Positions 1 through 7,695 of a stretch of 64,000 nucleotides of DNA are shown in pieces; the first letter of the stretch is position 1, and every line of letters begins with the position of its first letter. Origin of the DNA: Micromonospora musae (GTDB taxonomy: Bacteria > Actinomycetota > Actinomycetes > Mycobacteriales > Micromonosporaceae); the NCBI RefSeq assembly GCF_003626635.1, contig NZ_RAZT01000022.1:1-64000 (forward strand), in the 5' to 3' direction. The notes beneath the pieces are model-generated. The model was given only the letters and a program-made list of their open reading frames with translations, was not told the DNA's origin and searched no databases. Position numbers and translations under genes: made by a program.

Positions 1-1
1 C

Positions 2-127
2 ATCAACCGGCTCAAACGCCATCGCGGCCTGGCCACCCGATACGACAAGCTGGCCGTCCGCTACGAAGCCACCATCCACGTCACCGCCATCAACGAGTGG
101 CTACACGCACTTCGAGACAGGACCTAG
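2..127 (+). mobile_element. IS5-family transposase, 3' end only (cut by window edge)
   Basis: An open frame enters from the left edge and stops at TAG 125-127. Its 41 residues include RLKRHRGLATRYDKLA and an aromatic/basic tail typical of the C-terminus of IS5-family DDE transposases from actinobacteria. The DDE residues lie outside the window. The last bases, GAGACAGGACCTAG, look like the terminal repeat of such elements, with the stop codon inside the repeat; the element would end close to base 127. I infer that the insertion lies immediately left of the TROVE gene. Confidence 0.75.
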
Positions 128-202
128 TCCGTCGCCGACCTCTGGTCTCGGGTGTGCGCCGTGGTGGCGTCTTCCCGTCTTCGACGGGCATGGGGGGAAA
201 TG

Positions 203-1741
203 ATGGCCAAGTTCAACGTCAAGCTGCGCCAGGATCGGCACGAGACCGACGGGATCGTGACCGCCGAGGGCGCACCGGGGTTCACCCGCGAGCCACGCAC
301 CGAGCTCTTCCTGCTGGGTGTGTCGAACATGGTCGGTGAGGACGCCTTCTACGAGGGCGCCGCCGGCCGGGATGCGCGGTTCCGGGAGTTGGTCGCGGCC
401 GTGGCGGTCGCCGACCCCGAGTGGTTCGCACGGTTCGTGCCGTGGCTGCGTACCGGTGCGATGCTGCGGTCGGCGGCGGTGGTGGCGGCCCTGGAGGGCG
501 CTCGCGCCCAGGTGGCGGCGGGCGTGCCGGGATCCCGGGCGATCGTGGACGCGGCGTTGCAGCGTGCCGACGAGCCGGGGGAGGCGCTGGCCTACTGGCT
601 GGGGCGTCATGGGCGAGCGCTGCCGAAGCCGGTCAAGCGGGGCATCGCCGACGCCGTCGTGCGGCTGTATTCCGAGCGCAACCTGCTCAAGTACGACTCC
701 GAGGGCAGCGCGGTGCGGTTCGGTGACGTCATCGACCTGACCCACCCGACGGCGAGGGACGAGCAGCAGGGCGACCTGTTCCGGCACGCGCTGGACCGGC
801 GTCACAAGCGCGACAACCCGCTGCCGGTGTCGCTGCGGATGCTGGCGGCCCGGGCCGAGCTGATGGCGCTGCCAGTCGAGCAGCGCCGCGAGCCCGTCGA
901 CCCGGCGGTGCTCGGCGCGGCCGGGATGACCTGGGAGGCCCTCGCCGGCTGGCGGCAGGCCGCGATGGACGCGCCGGCGTGGGAGGCGATCATCCCGACC
1001 ATGGGCTACCTGGCGCTGCTGCGCAACCTGCGCAACTTCGACCAGGCCGGGGTCGACGACGCCGTCGCCGAGACGATCGGGGCGAGGCTCTCCGACCCGG
1101 GTGAGGTCGCGAGGTCGCGGGTGCTGCCGATGCGTTTCCTGTCGGCGTACAACGCGGCGCCGAGCCTGCGGTGGGCGTACCCGCTGGAGAAGGCGTTGCA
1201 GCAGGCGCTGGTGAACGTGCCGGCCCTGGACGCGCGGACCCTGATCCTGATCGACACGTCGGGGTCGATGCACAGTGCGTTCAGTAAGGACGGGACACTG
1301 CGTTGCTGGGACGCGGCCACGGTGTTCGGCCTTGCGCTGGCCGCCCGTGCGCACGACGCGACGGTGGTGTCGTTCTCCAACGCCAGCAGGGTCTTCCCCA
1401 CGGTGGCGGGGGAGTCGGTGCTGGCGGCGGTGCGCCGGTTCAAGGAGGGCGGCTTCTTCTACGGCGGTGGGACGGAGACCGAGAAGGCGGTTCGGGCGCA
1501 CTACGACCGGCACGATCGGGTGGTCATCCTCACCGACGAGCAGGCGCACTGGCACGGCTCGGCGGACGCGACGGCCGCGGTGCCCGCGCAGGTTCCGGTC
1601 TACACCTGGAACCTGGCCGGCTACCGGATCGGTCACACGCCGACGGTGGGGAACCGGCACACGTTCGGTGGTCTCTCCGACGCGGCGTTCGCGATGATTC
1701 CGCTCATCGAGGCGGGGTCCCGCGATCAGTGGCCGTTCTGA
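203..1741 (+). CDS. TROVE domain protein with VWA domain (Ro60/Rsr-like RNA-binding protein)
   Basis: About 512 residues. The N-terminal two thirds are rich in helices and carry TROVE-type features (LFLLGVSNM near residue 35, WFARFVPWLR, GYLALLRNLRNFD), as in Ro60, which binds Y RNA and misfolded RNA in a ring. The C-terminal third is a VWA fold with a MIDAS motif DTSGSM starting near residue 351 and DEQ further on. Ro60 family members work in RNA quality control in the cytoplasm. Two in-frame ATGs (200 and 203) follow a G-rich ribosome site; I use the second. No RtcB/RtcA ligase genes are adjacent, and I could not recognise a Y RNA nearby. An IS5 remnant lies just upstream and a strong terminator just downstream, so it looks monocistronic. 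Confidence 0.85.
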   Translation: MAKFNVKLRQDRHETDGIVTAEGAPGFTREPRTELFLLGVSNMVGEDAFYEGAAGRDARFRELVAAVAVADPEWFARFVPWLRTGAMLRSAAVVAALEGARAQVAAGVPGSRAIVDAALQRADEPGEALAYWLGRHGRALPKPVKRGIADAVVRLYSERNLLKYDSEGSAVRFGDVIDLTHPTARDEQQGDLFRHALDRRHKRDNPLPVSLRMLAARAELMALPVEQRREPVDPAVLGAAGMTWEALAGWRQAAMDAPAWEAIIPTMGYLALLRNLRNFDQAGVDDAVAETIGARLSDPGEVARSRVLPMRFLSAYNAAPSLRWAYPLEKALQQALVNVPALDARTLILIDTSGSMHSAFSKDGTLRCWDAATVFGLALAARAHDATVVSFSNASRVFPTVAGESVLAAVRRFKEGGFFYGGGTETEKAVRAHYDRHDRVVILTDEQAHWHGSADATAAVPAQVPVYTWNLAGYRIGHTPTVGNRHTFGGLSDAAFAMIPLIEAGSRDQWPF

Positions 1742-1746
1742 CGTCC

Positions 1747-1780
1747 GTGCGGCGTCGGCCTCCCGAGGCCGGCGCCGCAC
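1747..1780. terminator. Terminator hairpin after the TROVE gene
   Basis: Fifteen-base stem: GTGCGGCG pairs exactly with CGCCGCAC and the inner 7 pairs include one wobble; the loop is CCCG. It starts 5 bases after the stop codon. There is no U tract, as is common in high-GC actinobacteria. Confidence 0.7.
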
Positions 1781-1843
1781 GCGGCGTTGCTCAGGCCGGG
1801 TGGGGTTGCGCGATGACCGGCGGTTCCGAGTAATGTCGGCGGC

Positions 1844-1909
1844 ATGTCGAGCCCTGAGGCATCCAGGGTGGGGGCTTTCGGTCACGCCGTCAGCTCCCTG
1901 AACCACTGA
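1844..1909 (+). CDS. Possible leaderless leader peptide (21 aa) upstream of the efflux gene
   Basis: ATG 1844 opens a 21-codon frame ending TGA 1909. A TAATGT box (1831-1836) lies 7 bases before the ATG, the spacing expected for a leaderless transcript. Short stems follow or overlap it: CCCTG/CAGGG (1852-1868), GAAC/GTTC across the stop codon (1900-1913), and an 8-bp stem at 1925-1946. Chloramphenicol-resistance genes in several bacteria are controlled by leader-peptide attenuation, so this arrangement may be an attenuator for the next gene. Seen: ORF, box and stems. Inferred: regulation. Confidence 0.3.
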   Translation: MSSPEASRVGAFGHAVSSLNH

Positions 1910-2020
1910 GTTCTTAGCCCGCTCCCTGCCAGTTGTTGCTGGCGGGATCCCGCGTGCACCCGTGGGCGCTGGCCGCGGTGACGAGACGTCTCCTCGTTCT
2001 CTCTCACCTCGGAGTTTCTG

Positions 2021-3202
2021 ATGCCTCTGCCGCTCTATCTGCTCGCCGTGGCCGTCTTCGCCATGGGCACCTCGGAATTCATGCTCGCCGGCCTGGTGCC
2101 GGACATCGCCCGAAGTCTCGATGTGTCGGTCGGCAGCGCCGGCCTTCTGACCTCGGCGTTCGCCGCCGGGATGATCGTCGGCGCGCCGCTGATGGCCGCG
2201 TTTGCCCGCCGGTGGTCCGCCCGGATCAGCCTGCTGGGCTTTCTGCTGGTCTTCACCGTGGCCCATGTCGCGGGCGCTCTCACGACGAGCTTCGCGGTTC
2301 TGCTGATCACCCGGATGGTCGCCGCCCTGGCCAACTCGGGCTTCCTGGCGGTGGCGCTGAGCACGGCGGCCACGCTCGTGGCCTCTGATCAGAAGGGGCG
2401 CGCACTGGCCGTGCTGCTCTCGGGTACGACGGTGGCCGTTGTCGCCGGCGTTCCTGGCGGTGCGGTGTTGGGCGCGGTGCTCGGCTGGCGCGCAACCTTC
2501 TGGGCGATCGCGCTGCTGTCCCTTCCCGCCGCCTACGGTGTGGTGAGAGGCATACCTTCGCGTGCCGGGACGGCCCCTCGGGGTATTTCGGCTCGGCTGT
2601 CTCTTCGTGCTGAACTCGCCCAGCTCGCGATGCCCAGGCTGGTCCTGGTCATGTTGCTCGGTGCTCTCGTGAACGCCGCCACCTTCGCCACGTTCACCTT
2701 CCTCGCTCCGATCGTCACCGGCACCGCCGGTCTGCGTGAGCTGTGGGTACCGGTAGTGCTGGTGCTCTTCGGTATCGGGTCCTTCGCGGGCGTCAATCTC
2801 GGGGGGCGGCTCGCCGATCAGCATCCCGGCGTCGTGATCGCGGTGGGTGGCCCGTTGCTGTTGCTCGGCTGGGTGGCGTTGGCGGGCCTTGCTGTTCAGC
2901 CAGTGGCGCTTCTGCTCCTCGCGTTCGTGCAGGGCACGCTCTCGTTCGCGTTGGGCAGCACCCTGATCGCCAGGGTGCTCTACGAGGCAGCGGACGCTCC
3001 GACCATGGGAGGTTCGTATGCGACCGCGGCGCTCAACGTCGGTGCTGCCGGCGGCCCCGTCGTTGCGGCGGCGACCCTCGGGACCGGTGCTGGTGACCTC
3101 GGTCCGGTGTGGGCCAGCGCCTTTCTGATTGCCGTTGCGCTGCTTGTCGCCTTGCCGTTGCGGCGATTCATCGCACCTGGCGTCGGCCAGGTGAATCGAT
3201 GA
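2021..3202 (+). CDS. cmx: MFS drug efflux transporter, Cmx/CmlR chloramphenicol-resistance type
   Basis: 393 residues with about 12 hydrophobic segments. The N-terminus (LAVAVFAMGTSEFMLAGL) and the region around residues 110-150 (LANSGFLAVALSTAATLV, SGTTVAVVAGVPGGAVLG) are the signature of the Cmx/CmlR chloramphenicol exporters of actinobacteria; the GVPGG segment is the antiporter motif C of 12-TM MFS drug pumps. It would export chloramphenicol or florfenicol across the membrane by proton antiport. GGAG lies 6 bases before ATG 2021. The 3' end overlaps the oppositely oriented TetR gene by 35 bases. The TetR has its own divergent partner on the other side, so it need not control this pump. 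Family call is firm; substrate is inferred. Confidence 0.85.
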   Translation: MPLPLYLLAVAVFAMGTSEFMLAGLVPDIARSLDVSVGSAGLLTSAFAAGMIVGAPLMAAFARRWSARISLLGFLLVFTVAHVAGALTTSFAVLLITRMVAALANSGFLAVALSTAATLVASDQKGRALAVLLSGTTVAVVAGVPGGAVLGAVLGWRATFWAIALLSLPAAYGVVRGIPSRAGTAPRGISARLSLRAELAQLAMPRLVLVMLLGALVNAATFATFTFLAPIVTGTAGLRELWVPVVLVLFGIGSFAGVNLGGRLADQHPGVVIAVGGPLLLLGWVALAGLAVQPVALLLLAFVQGTLSFALGSTLIARVLYEAADAPTMGGSYATAALNVGAAGGPVVAAATLGTGAGDLGPVWASAFLIAVALLVALPLRRFIAPGVGQVNR

Positions 3203-3836
3203 CCCGCCCGGGCGCTCCGACGGAGGGACGGTCGAGCGCCGGCGCTACGACGGCGAACGCGTGGTCGGTCAACTCGGCCAGGCGTTGTTCGTCGTCGCCG
3301 GGCTGCCATTGCTGGAGCACGGCGTCCAGGGCCAGCATGGCCATGCCCGCGGCCAGGTGCGGGTAGGGGTCGGTGTCGGGGTCGAGGCCGTTGCGGGCGG
3401 CGAGTTCGGCGGTCAGCCCGGCGCGCCAGTGGATCTGGCGTTCGAGCCAGCGGGCGTGCAGGGCTGGCGTGTCCAGGATGAGTCGGACGACGATTCGCGA
3501 TCGTTCGGCGTGGTCGGGTTGGTCGGCGCAGCCGGCGAGTGGTCGCCAGATGGCATGACGCAGCGCGACCGATGGTGGTTCGTCTTTCGGTCGGGCGGCG
3601 AGCTCGGCGACGACGTCCGTCCCCATGTCGGCGATGAAGCGGACGACGACGTCTTCCTTGGAGGCGAAGTAGCGGAAGAAGGTGCGCCGAGACATGCCGG
3701 CGGCCGCGACGATGTCGTCGACGGTGACCGCGTCGAAGCCGCGGGTGGCCAGCAGCATCAGGGCGGCGTTGCGCAGTTCCTCGGCGACGAGCTGCCGTTT
3801 GCGTTCGGCCAGCGTGGTGTCCGACCTCGGTGCCAT
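3168..3836 (-). CDS. TetR family transcriptional regulator
   Basis: 222 residues. The N-terminal helix-turn-helix reads ALMLLATRGFDAVTVDDI then AAAGMSRRTFFRYFASKED, a classic TetR_N domain at residues 20-66; the C-terminal part is a helical ligand/dimer domain of the MftR-like type. Start ATG 3836. It is divergent from the SDR gene at 3917 with 80 bp between, which contains two copies of an inverted repeat (RTGCC, 6 bases, GGCAY). It probably represses itself and the SDR gene. Its 3' end overlaps the tail of the convergent efflux gene. Confidence 0.88.
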   Translation of the reverse strand: MAPRSDTTLAERKRQLVAEELRNAALMLLATRGFDAVTVDDIVAAAGMSRRTFFRYFASKEDVVVRFIADMGTDVVAELAARPKDEPPSVALRHAIWRPLAGCADQPDHAERSRIVVRLILDTPALHARWLERQIHWRAGLTAELAARNGLDPDTDPYPHLAAGMAMLALDAVLQQWQPGDDEQRLAELTDHAFAVVAPALDRPSVGAPGRVIDSPGRRQVR

Positions 3837-3852
3837 GCGCCGATGCTACCTC

Positions 3853-3906
3853 ATGCCTATTCTGGCATTCTGCGCATGTCTTGACACTCAGTGCCACCAA
3901 CGGCAC
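3853..3906. promoter_or_regulatory. Two operator copies and -35 box between TetR and SDR genes
   Basis: ATGCC-N6-GGCAT at 3853-3868 and GTGCC-N6-GGCAC at 3891-3906 are both perfect inverted repeats with the same arm spacing, 38 bp centre to centre. A consensus -35 box TTGACA lies between them at 3881-3886, reading toward the SDR gene. The repeats are visible in sequence; binding by the adjacent TetR is inferred from position. Confidence 0.6.
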
Positions 3907-3916
3907 CGTGGAGCGT

Positions 3917-4843
3917 ATGGCTGCTGATTGCTGGACCGCGGACCGCATTCCGGACCTGAGTGGACGCACCTTCGTCGTCACCGGCGCGAGTAGCGGGCTC
4001 GGCCTGGTCACCACCCGGGCCCTCGTCACGCGTGGCGCTCACGTGGTGCTGGCCGTACGCGACGAGGAGAAGGGCCGTGCGGCAGCCACCTCCCTCGCCG
4101 GCGCCCACGGTGCGGGCTGGGAGGTGCGCCGGCTCGACCTGGCCGACCTCGACTCGGTCCGGGACTTCGCCGATCGGATGCACGCGTCACACGACCGGGT
4201 GGACGTGTTGGTCAACAACGCCGGGACGATGGCCACCCCGTACGTCCGCACTCCTCAAGGCCATGAGCTGCAATTCGCCACCAACCACCTCGGGCACTTC
4301 GCCCTCACCGGTCTCCTGCTCGACCTGTTGCTGGCCGGCCGGGACCCGCGTGTGGTCACCGTGACCTCGGTCAACCACCGTCGGGCCCAGCCGCCCTCGA
4401 ACACCGCCCGGCGGTACTCGCCGATGGGTGTCTACAACTCGTCCAAACTGGCCAACGCCATCTTCGGCTCGGAGCTGCATCGTCGTCTCCGCGATGTGGG
4501 CAGCCCCCTTCGCAGCATCCTCGCCCACCCCGGCTACACCGCCACGAACCTACAGTTCAGTGCCACCACCGCGGGGTGGCGCCTCCTGCTGGGCAGGCTC
4601 GGCAACCCGCTGCTGGCGCAACCCGCCGACCGTGGCGCCCTGCCTCAACTGTTCGCCGCAACCGACCCCGACGCCCGCTCAGGCCAACTCATCGTTCCCG
4701 ACGGGCCGGGCGAGTTACGCGGACACCCGGTGACCGGCGAACTGTCGCCGGCCGCGACCGACCCCGAGAATGGCCGCCGCCTCTGGGAACTGTCCGAACA
4801 GGCCACGGGAGTGCGGTACGCAGCGCTCCGGCCGTCGCGCTGA
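3917..4843 (+). CDS. SDR family NAD(P)-dependent oxidoreductase
   Basis: 308 residues. The N-terminal nucleotide-binding motif TGASSGLG is at about residues 22-29, NNAG follows near residue 100, and the active-site YNSSK tyrosine-lysine pair is in the second half. The overall layout matches retinol-dehydrogenase/protochlorophyllide-reductase-like SDRs that reduce or oxidise small carbonyl or alcohol substrates. I chose ATG 3917 because the frame upstream of it runs through the operator region and is not family-like. It is divergent from the TetR gene and probably its target. Substrate unknown. Confidence 0.88.
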   Translation: MAADCWTADRIPDLSGRTFVVTGASSGLGLVTTRALVTRGAHVVLAVRDEEKGRAAATSLAGAHGAGWEVRRLDLADLDSVRDFADRMHASHDRVDVLVNNAGTMATPYVRTPQGHELQFATNHLGHFALTGLLLDLLLAGRDPRVVTVTSVNHRRAQPPSNTARRYSPMGVYNSSKLANAIFGSELHRRLRDVGSPLRSILAHPGYTATNLQFSATTAGWRLLLGRLGNPLLAQPADRGALPQLFAATDPDARSGQLIVPDGPGELRGHPVTGELSPAATDPENGRRLWELSEQATGVRYAALRPSR

Positions 4844-4970
4844 CCGGGTGAAGGCGGTCGTCGCACGTCCGCGTCAGAAGGGGAACCCCTGCTTCGAGCG
4901 GCTCCGGCCGGAGCGGTGCCGGGCGTACGTCACGTCGCCCGCTACCGAGCCGGTCGTCTCCTCGTCGCCG

Positions 4971-5360
4971 TCATGAGCCGGCTTCCGTGACGGACTGGAC
5001 GAGGCGCTGGGCGTTCAGGGGCTTGGTCTGGTCCTCACCGAGTCCGTACCGCTGGGCCAGGTAGGCGGAGTCCTGCCAGGTGACCAGCGAGCCGGGCTGT
5101 CCGTCGTCGCGCACCATGACTCGGATCGGCAGGTCGATGGCGAGCTCGGGGTTGACCTGCATGAGCGGCGTGCCCACCTGCGGGTTCCCGAAGATGATCA
5201 CCTGTGTCTCGGGCATGTCCAGCCCGGCTTTGCGGGCGGCTGCCGCGTGATCGACCACCGTCGCCACCACGGCGCCCATCCGCTCCGCCGCCGTCCGCAG
5301 CGCGGAGATCGTCTCGCCGACGTCGTGTGGGCTGCGCTTGGTCACCAATCCGTCGTTCAC
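4971..5360 (-). CDS. DUF302 family protein
   Basis: 129 residues. The block ETQVIIFGNPQVGTPLMQ and the following IDLPIRVMV are the hallmark of DUF302 proteins, small single-domain proteins of unknown biochemical role. The start is taken as GTG 5360; the open frame continues upstream but loses family character. A strong AAGGAGG lies 28 bases upstream of the GTG, inside a 14-codon ORF (5401-5357) whose TGA overlaps this GTG, so the gene may be translationally coupled. It lies downstream of the patatin gene on the same strand, with 140 bases between. Confidence 0.8.
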   Translation of the reverse strand: MNDGLVTKRSPHDVGETISALRTAAERMGAVVATVVDHAAAARKAGLDMPETQVIIFGNPQVGTPLMQVNPELAIDLPIRVMVRDDGQPGSLVTWQDSAYLAQRYGLGEDQTKPLNAQRLVQSVTEAGS

Positions 5361-5401
5361 GACCGCCCCGCTTTCTGTGTCGCGGAAACCTCCTTCATCA
5401 T
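5357..5401 (-). CDS. Possible 14-codon leader ORF coupled to DUF302 gene
   Basis: ATGATG at 5401 opens a 14-residue frame (MMKEVSATQKAGRS) whose stop TGA overlaps the DUF302 start in a GTGA arrangement. AAGGAGG at 5395-5389 lies inside its codons 3-5 and has no start codon at a normal distance. This could be a coupling leader or chance. Confidence 0.2.
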   Translation of the reverse strand: MMKEVSATQKAGRS

Positions 5402-5500
5402 GTCCGCAACCGGGTCCCGTTCGGTCAGGTTCGCCGACAAACCTGCCCCTGCTGGCCAGGACCGGCGGTGGACCGCCGAGGCGAGCAGCGCCGCGCCGGG

Positions 5501-6451
5501 TCACCTCGGGGCGTAGGCGATCGAGGCGCTTTCGAGGCGGCTCAGCTCGTCGAACGCGGCCTGCCGGCCGGTCTCCACTGCCGCGCGGAGCAGGTGCGGG
5601 CGTCGCTCGGTACGGCCGATCTTCGCGCTGCCCAGCGGTGGGCGGATCTGCAGGGTCGCCGGGTGCGACGCCAGCAACTGCTCCTCCTCGGCTCGCATGG
5701 CTTCGCGGCGCAACCACGTCTCGGTGGCGCCCGGGGCGCGTCGGGCGAACCACCGGGACATCAGCAGGCGTTCCGCGCGGGACGGGGCCGATGCGATCTC
5801 GTCGGTACGGCGGGTGCGCAGCGCGACGACGTGGGTGGCCTGCTGCGCGAGGGCCGTCCGCACCGGGACCGCCTCGCTCAACCCGGCGTCGACGAAGAGC
5901 CGGCCGTCGACCTCGACCGGTTCGCCGGCGAGCAGCGGCATCGCCGTCGACGCGCGCAGCGCCGCCTGCAGGCTGGACCGGTCGTGGATCTGCTGGTGCA
6001 GGTCGACGGGTTGGCCGGTGAGCGCGTCGGTGGCGATCGGGTGGAACTCGACCGGGCTGTCGAGGATCTCCTGGAACCCCAGCGGCAGGATCTCGGTGTA
6101 CACGGTGTGGATGAGGAACTGGGTGTCGACGATCGGTTGCCGGCGCAGCGCCCGCGTGGGGTTGATGGTCGTACGCATGATGATCGGATCCCACCAGGCG
6201 TGCTTGCTGCTCTCGGCGCGGCCGCAGAGCAGCCACGCGGCGTTCAGCGCTCCCATGGAACTGCCGTAGACGGCGTCGAAGAGGGGTAGCAGCCCGAGCT
6301 GTTCGATGGCGATCGTCATGCCGCTCGAGTAGGCGCCACGGGAGCTGCCGCCTTCGATCAGTAGGACCAGGCGCGCGTCGTCGTTGCGCCGACCGGGAAG
6401 GCTCGACTCTTGCTTGCGGTTGCGTAGCAGCTGAAGGACAGTGGCGGTCAC
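5501..6451 (-). CDS. Patatin-like phospholipase / acyl hydrolase
   Basis: 316 residues. An oxyanion-type glycine-rich motif GGSSRGAY is at residues 34-41, the nucleophile motif GSSMG has Ser65, and the second catalytic residue is in VDAGL, where family members have D-G-G or D-G-A, near residue 200. These form the Ser-Asp dyad of patatins, which hydrolyse acyl chains from lipids. GTG 6451 is chosen because AAGAAGG sits 8 bases upstream. No signal peptide, so cytoplasmic. Divergent from the MmyB-like regulator gene at 6684; the DUF302 gene follows on the same strand. Confidence 0.85.
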   Translation of the reverse strand: MTATVLQLLRNRKQESSLPGRRNDDARLVLLIEGGSSRGAYSSGMTIAIEQLGLLPLFDAVYGSSMGALNAAWLLCGRAESSKHAWWDPIIMRTTINPTRALRRQPIVDTQFLIHTVYTEILPLGFQEILDSPVEFHPIATDALTGQPVDLHQQIHDRSSLQAALRASTAMPLLAGEPVEVDGRLFVDAGLSEAVPVRTALAQQATHVVALRTRRTDEIASAPSRAERLLMSRWFARRAPGATETWLRREAMRAEEEQLLASHPATLQIRPPLGSAKIGRTERRPHLLRAAVETGRQAAFDELSRLESASIAYAPR

Positions 6452-6628
6452 CGTTGCACCTTCTTTTCCTGTCTGTGCCGGCTCATCCGATAACCGCCCG
6501 GACGCCCGGACGCCGCAGATCACGACCGTGCGGCCCGGATTCGCTGGTGGGCCGTCGTAGGTGCCGTCGAGGAGGGGCGTTCGGGCTTGGGCGTGCCGCC
6601 ATCCTGCCCGCCCGGAGGTAGCGGACGC

Positions 6629-6647
6629 GAATACCTGGCAGGTACTC
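6629..6647. promoter_or_regulatory. Palindromic operator candidate between patatin and regulator
   Basis: TACCTG-G-CAGGTA (6632-6644) is a perfect 6-1-6 palindrome, extended to 9-1-9 with one mismatch (6629-6647). It lies 37 bases before the regulator start. Autoregulation, and control of the divergent patatin gene, is inferred. Confidence 0.5.
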
Positions 6648-6683
6648 GTTTCGACGCCCGCCACCCGGCTATCGTGACGTTCC

Positions 6684-7475
6684 GTGAGAGCTGCGAAGGT
6701 CGGAGACCTGATCCGCCGGCAACGGGGACTGGCCCGGCGCAGCCAGCTGGACCTGGCGTACGAGATCGGCATCTCACCCCGCCACCTGAGCTTCGTCGAG
6801 CTGGGCAAGTCGAAGCCGAGCGCCGGCCTGCTGATGAAGATCGCCCAGCATCTGGACCTGCCGCTGCGGGAGCGCAACGACTGGCTGCTGGCGGCCGGGT
6901 ACGCCCCCCGTTATCCGGAGACCTCGCTGAGCGGGCCGGAGCTGTCCCGCATCCGGGCCTCGGTGCAGGCGCTCCTGGACACGCACGACCCGTACCCCGG
7001 CCTCGCCATCGACCGGCAGTGGAACGTGCAGCTCAGCAACCGCGCCGCGCGCCGGCTCGTCGCCGGCATCCCCGAGCAGGTGCGCGGGGTGCCGACCAAC
7101 ATCTTCCGTACGGCCCTGCACCCGGACGGGCTGGCCGGCCGTACCCGCAACTTCCCGCAGTGGTCCGCGTACCTGCTGCGCCGGCTCGATCGGGCGGCCG
7201 TGCGGACCCAGGATCCGAGCCTCACCGAGCTTGCCGAGGAGATCGCCACCTGGCCCGCCATCCCGGAGCGGCGCACCTGGAGCAACCTCCCCTCAGAGAA
7301 GGTGGACGATCCGGTGCTGTCCTGGCGGCTGGAGCTCGGCGGCGAGGAGCTGTCCATGTTCAGCCTGCTGAGCACGTTCGGGACCGCGGTCGACGTCACC
7401 CTCTCCGACCTCTCCGTTGAGCTGTTCTTCCCCGCCGACGAGCAGACCGAGACCATCCTGCGCCGCCGCGCCTAG
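6684..7475 (+). CDS. XRE-family regulator with MmyB-like ligand-binding domain
   Basis: 263 residues. Residues 1-65 are an HTH_3/XRE domain (SQLDLAYEIGISPRHLSFVELGKSKPS). The rest has the MmyB-like layout: DRQWNVQLSNRAA, then NIFRTALHPDGLAGRTRNF, and a C-terminal STFGTAVDVTLSDLSVELFFPAD. In this family the C-terminal PAS-like domain binds a fatty acid or similar ligand. It is divergent from a patatin acyl hydrolase, which fits lipid-linked regulation by inference. GTG 6684 is the start; the promoter region upstream carries a palindromic operator candidate. Confidence 0.88.
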   Translation: MRAAKVGDLIRRQRGLARRSQLDLAYEIGISPRHLSFVELGKSKPSAGLLMKIAQHLDLPLRERNDWLLAAGYAPRYPETSLSGPELSRIRASVQALLDTHDPYPGLAIDRQWNVQLSNRAARRLVAGIPEQVRGVPTNIFRTALHPDGLAGRTRNFPQWSAYLLRRLDRAAVRTQDPSLTELAEEIATWPAIPERRTWSNLPSEKVDDPVLSWRLELGGEELSMFSLLSTFGTAVDVTLSDLSVELFFPADEQTETILRRRA

Positions 7476-7695
7476 GTCAGCTTCGAGGCGCCGCGCACGA
7501 GCAGGCTGATCGGCATCGCCGGGCCGGATGGCTGCGGCGGCAGGGCCGCGCCGAACGAATGCGCGAAGCTTCACATCGATGAAATTTAATGTCACGATGT
7601 GCGGGCAGTTCGAAGATTGTCGACATGTGCGGGGTGCGTGGAGGGTGGTGGCCCGGGGGCCACGCCGCCCGCGGCGAGCTCTGGATGGAGGACAA

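Noticed and set aside
1742..1843. Y RNA gene downstream of the TROVE gene
   Set aside because: I looked for a tRNA-like fold with a T arm and found only the terminator hairpin and no convincing paired structure.
101..2824. A 907-codon minus-strand open frame
   Set aside because: Arg/Gly/Pro-rich shadow of the TROVE and efflux genes, without family character.
5361..6236. Upstream extension of the DUF302 frame to 421 codons
   Set aside because: It overlaps the patatin gene in another frame and loses DUF302 similarity beyond GTG 5360.
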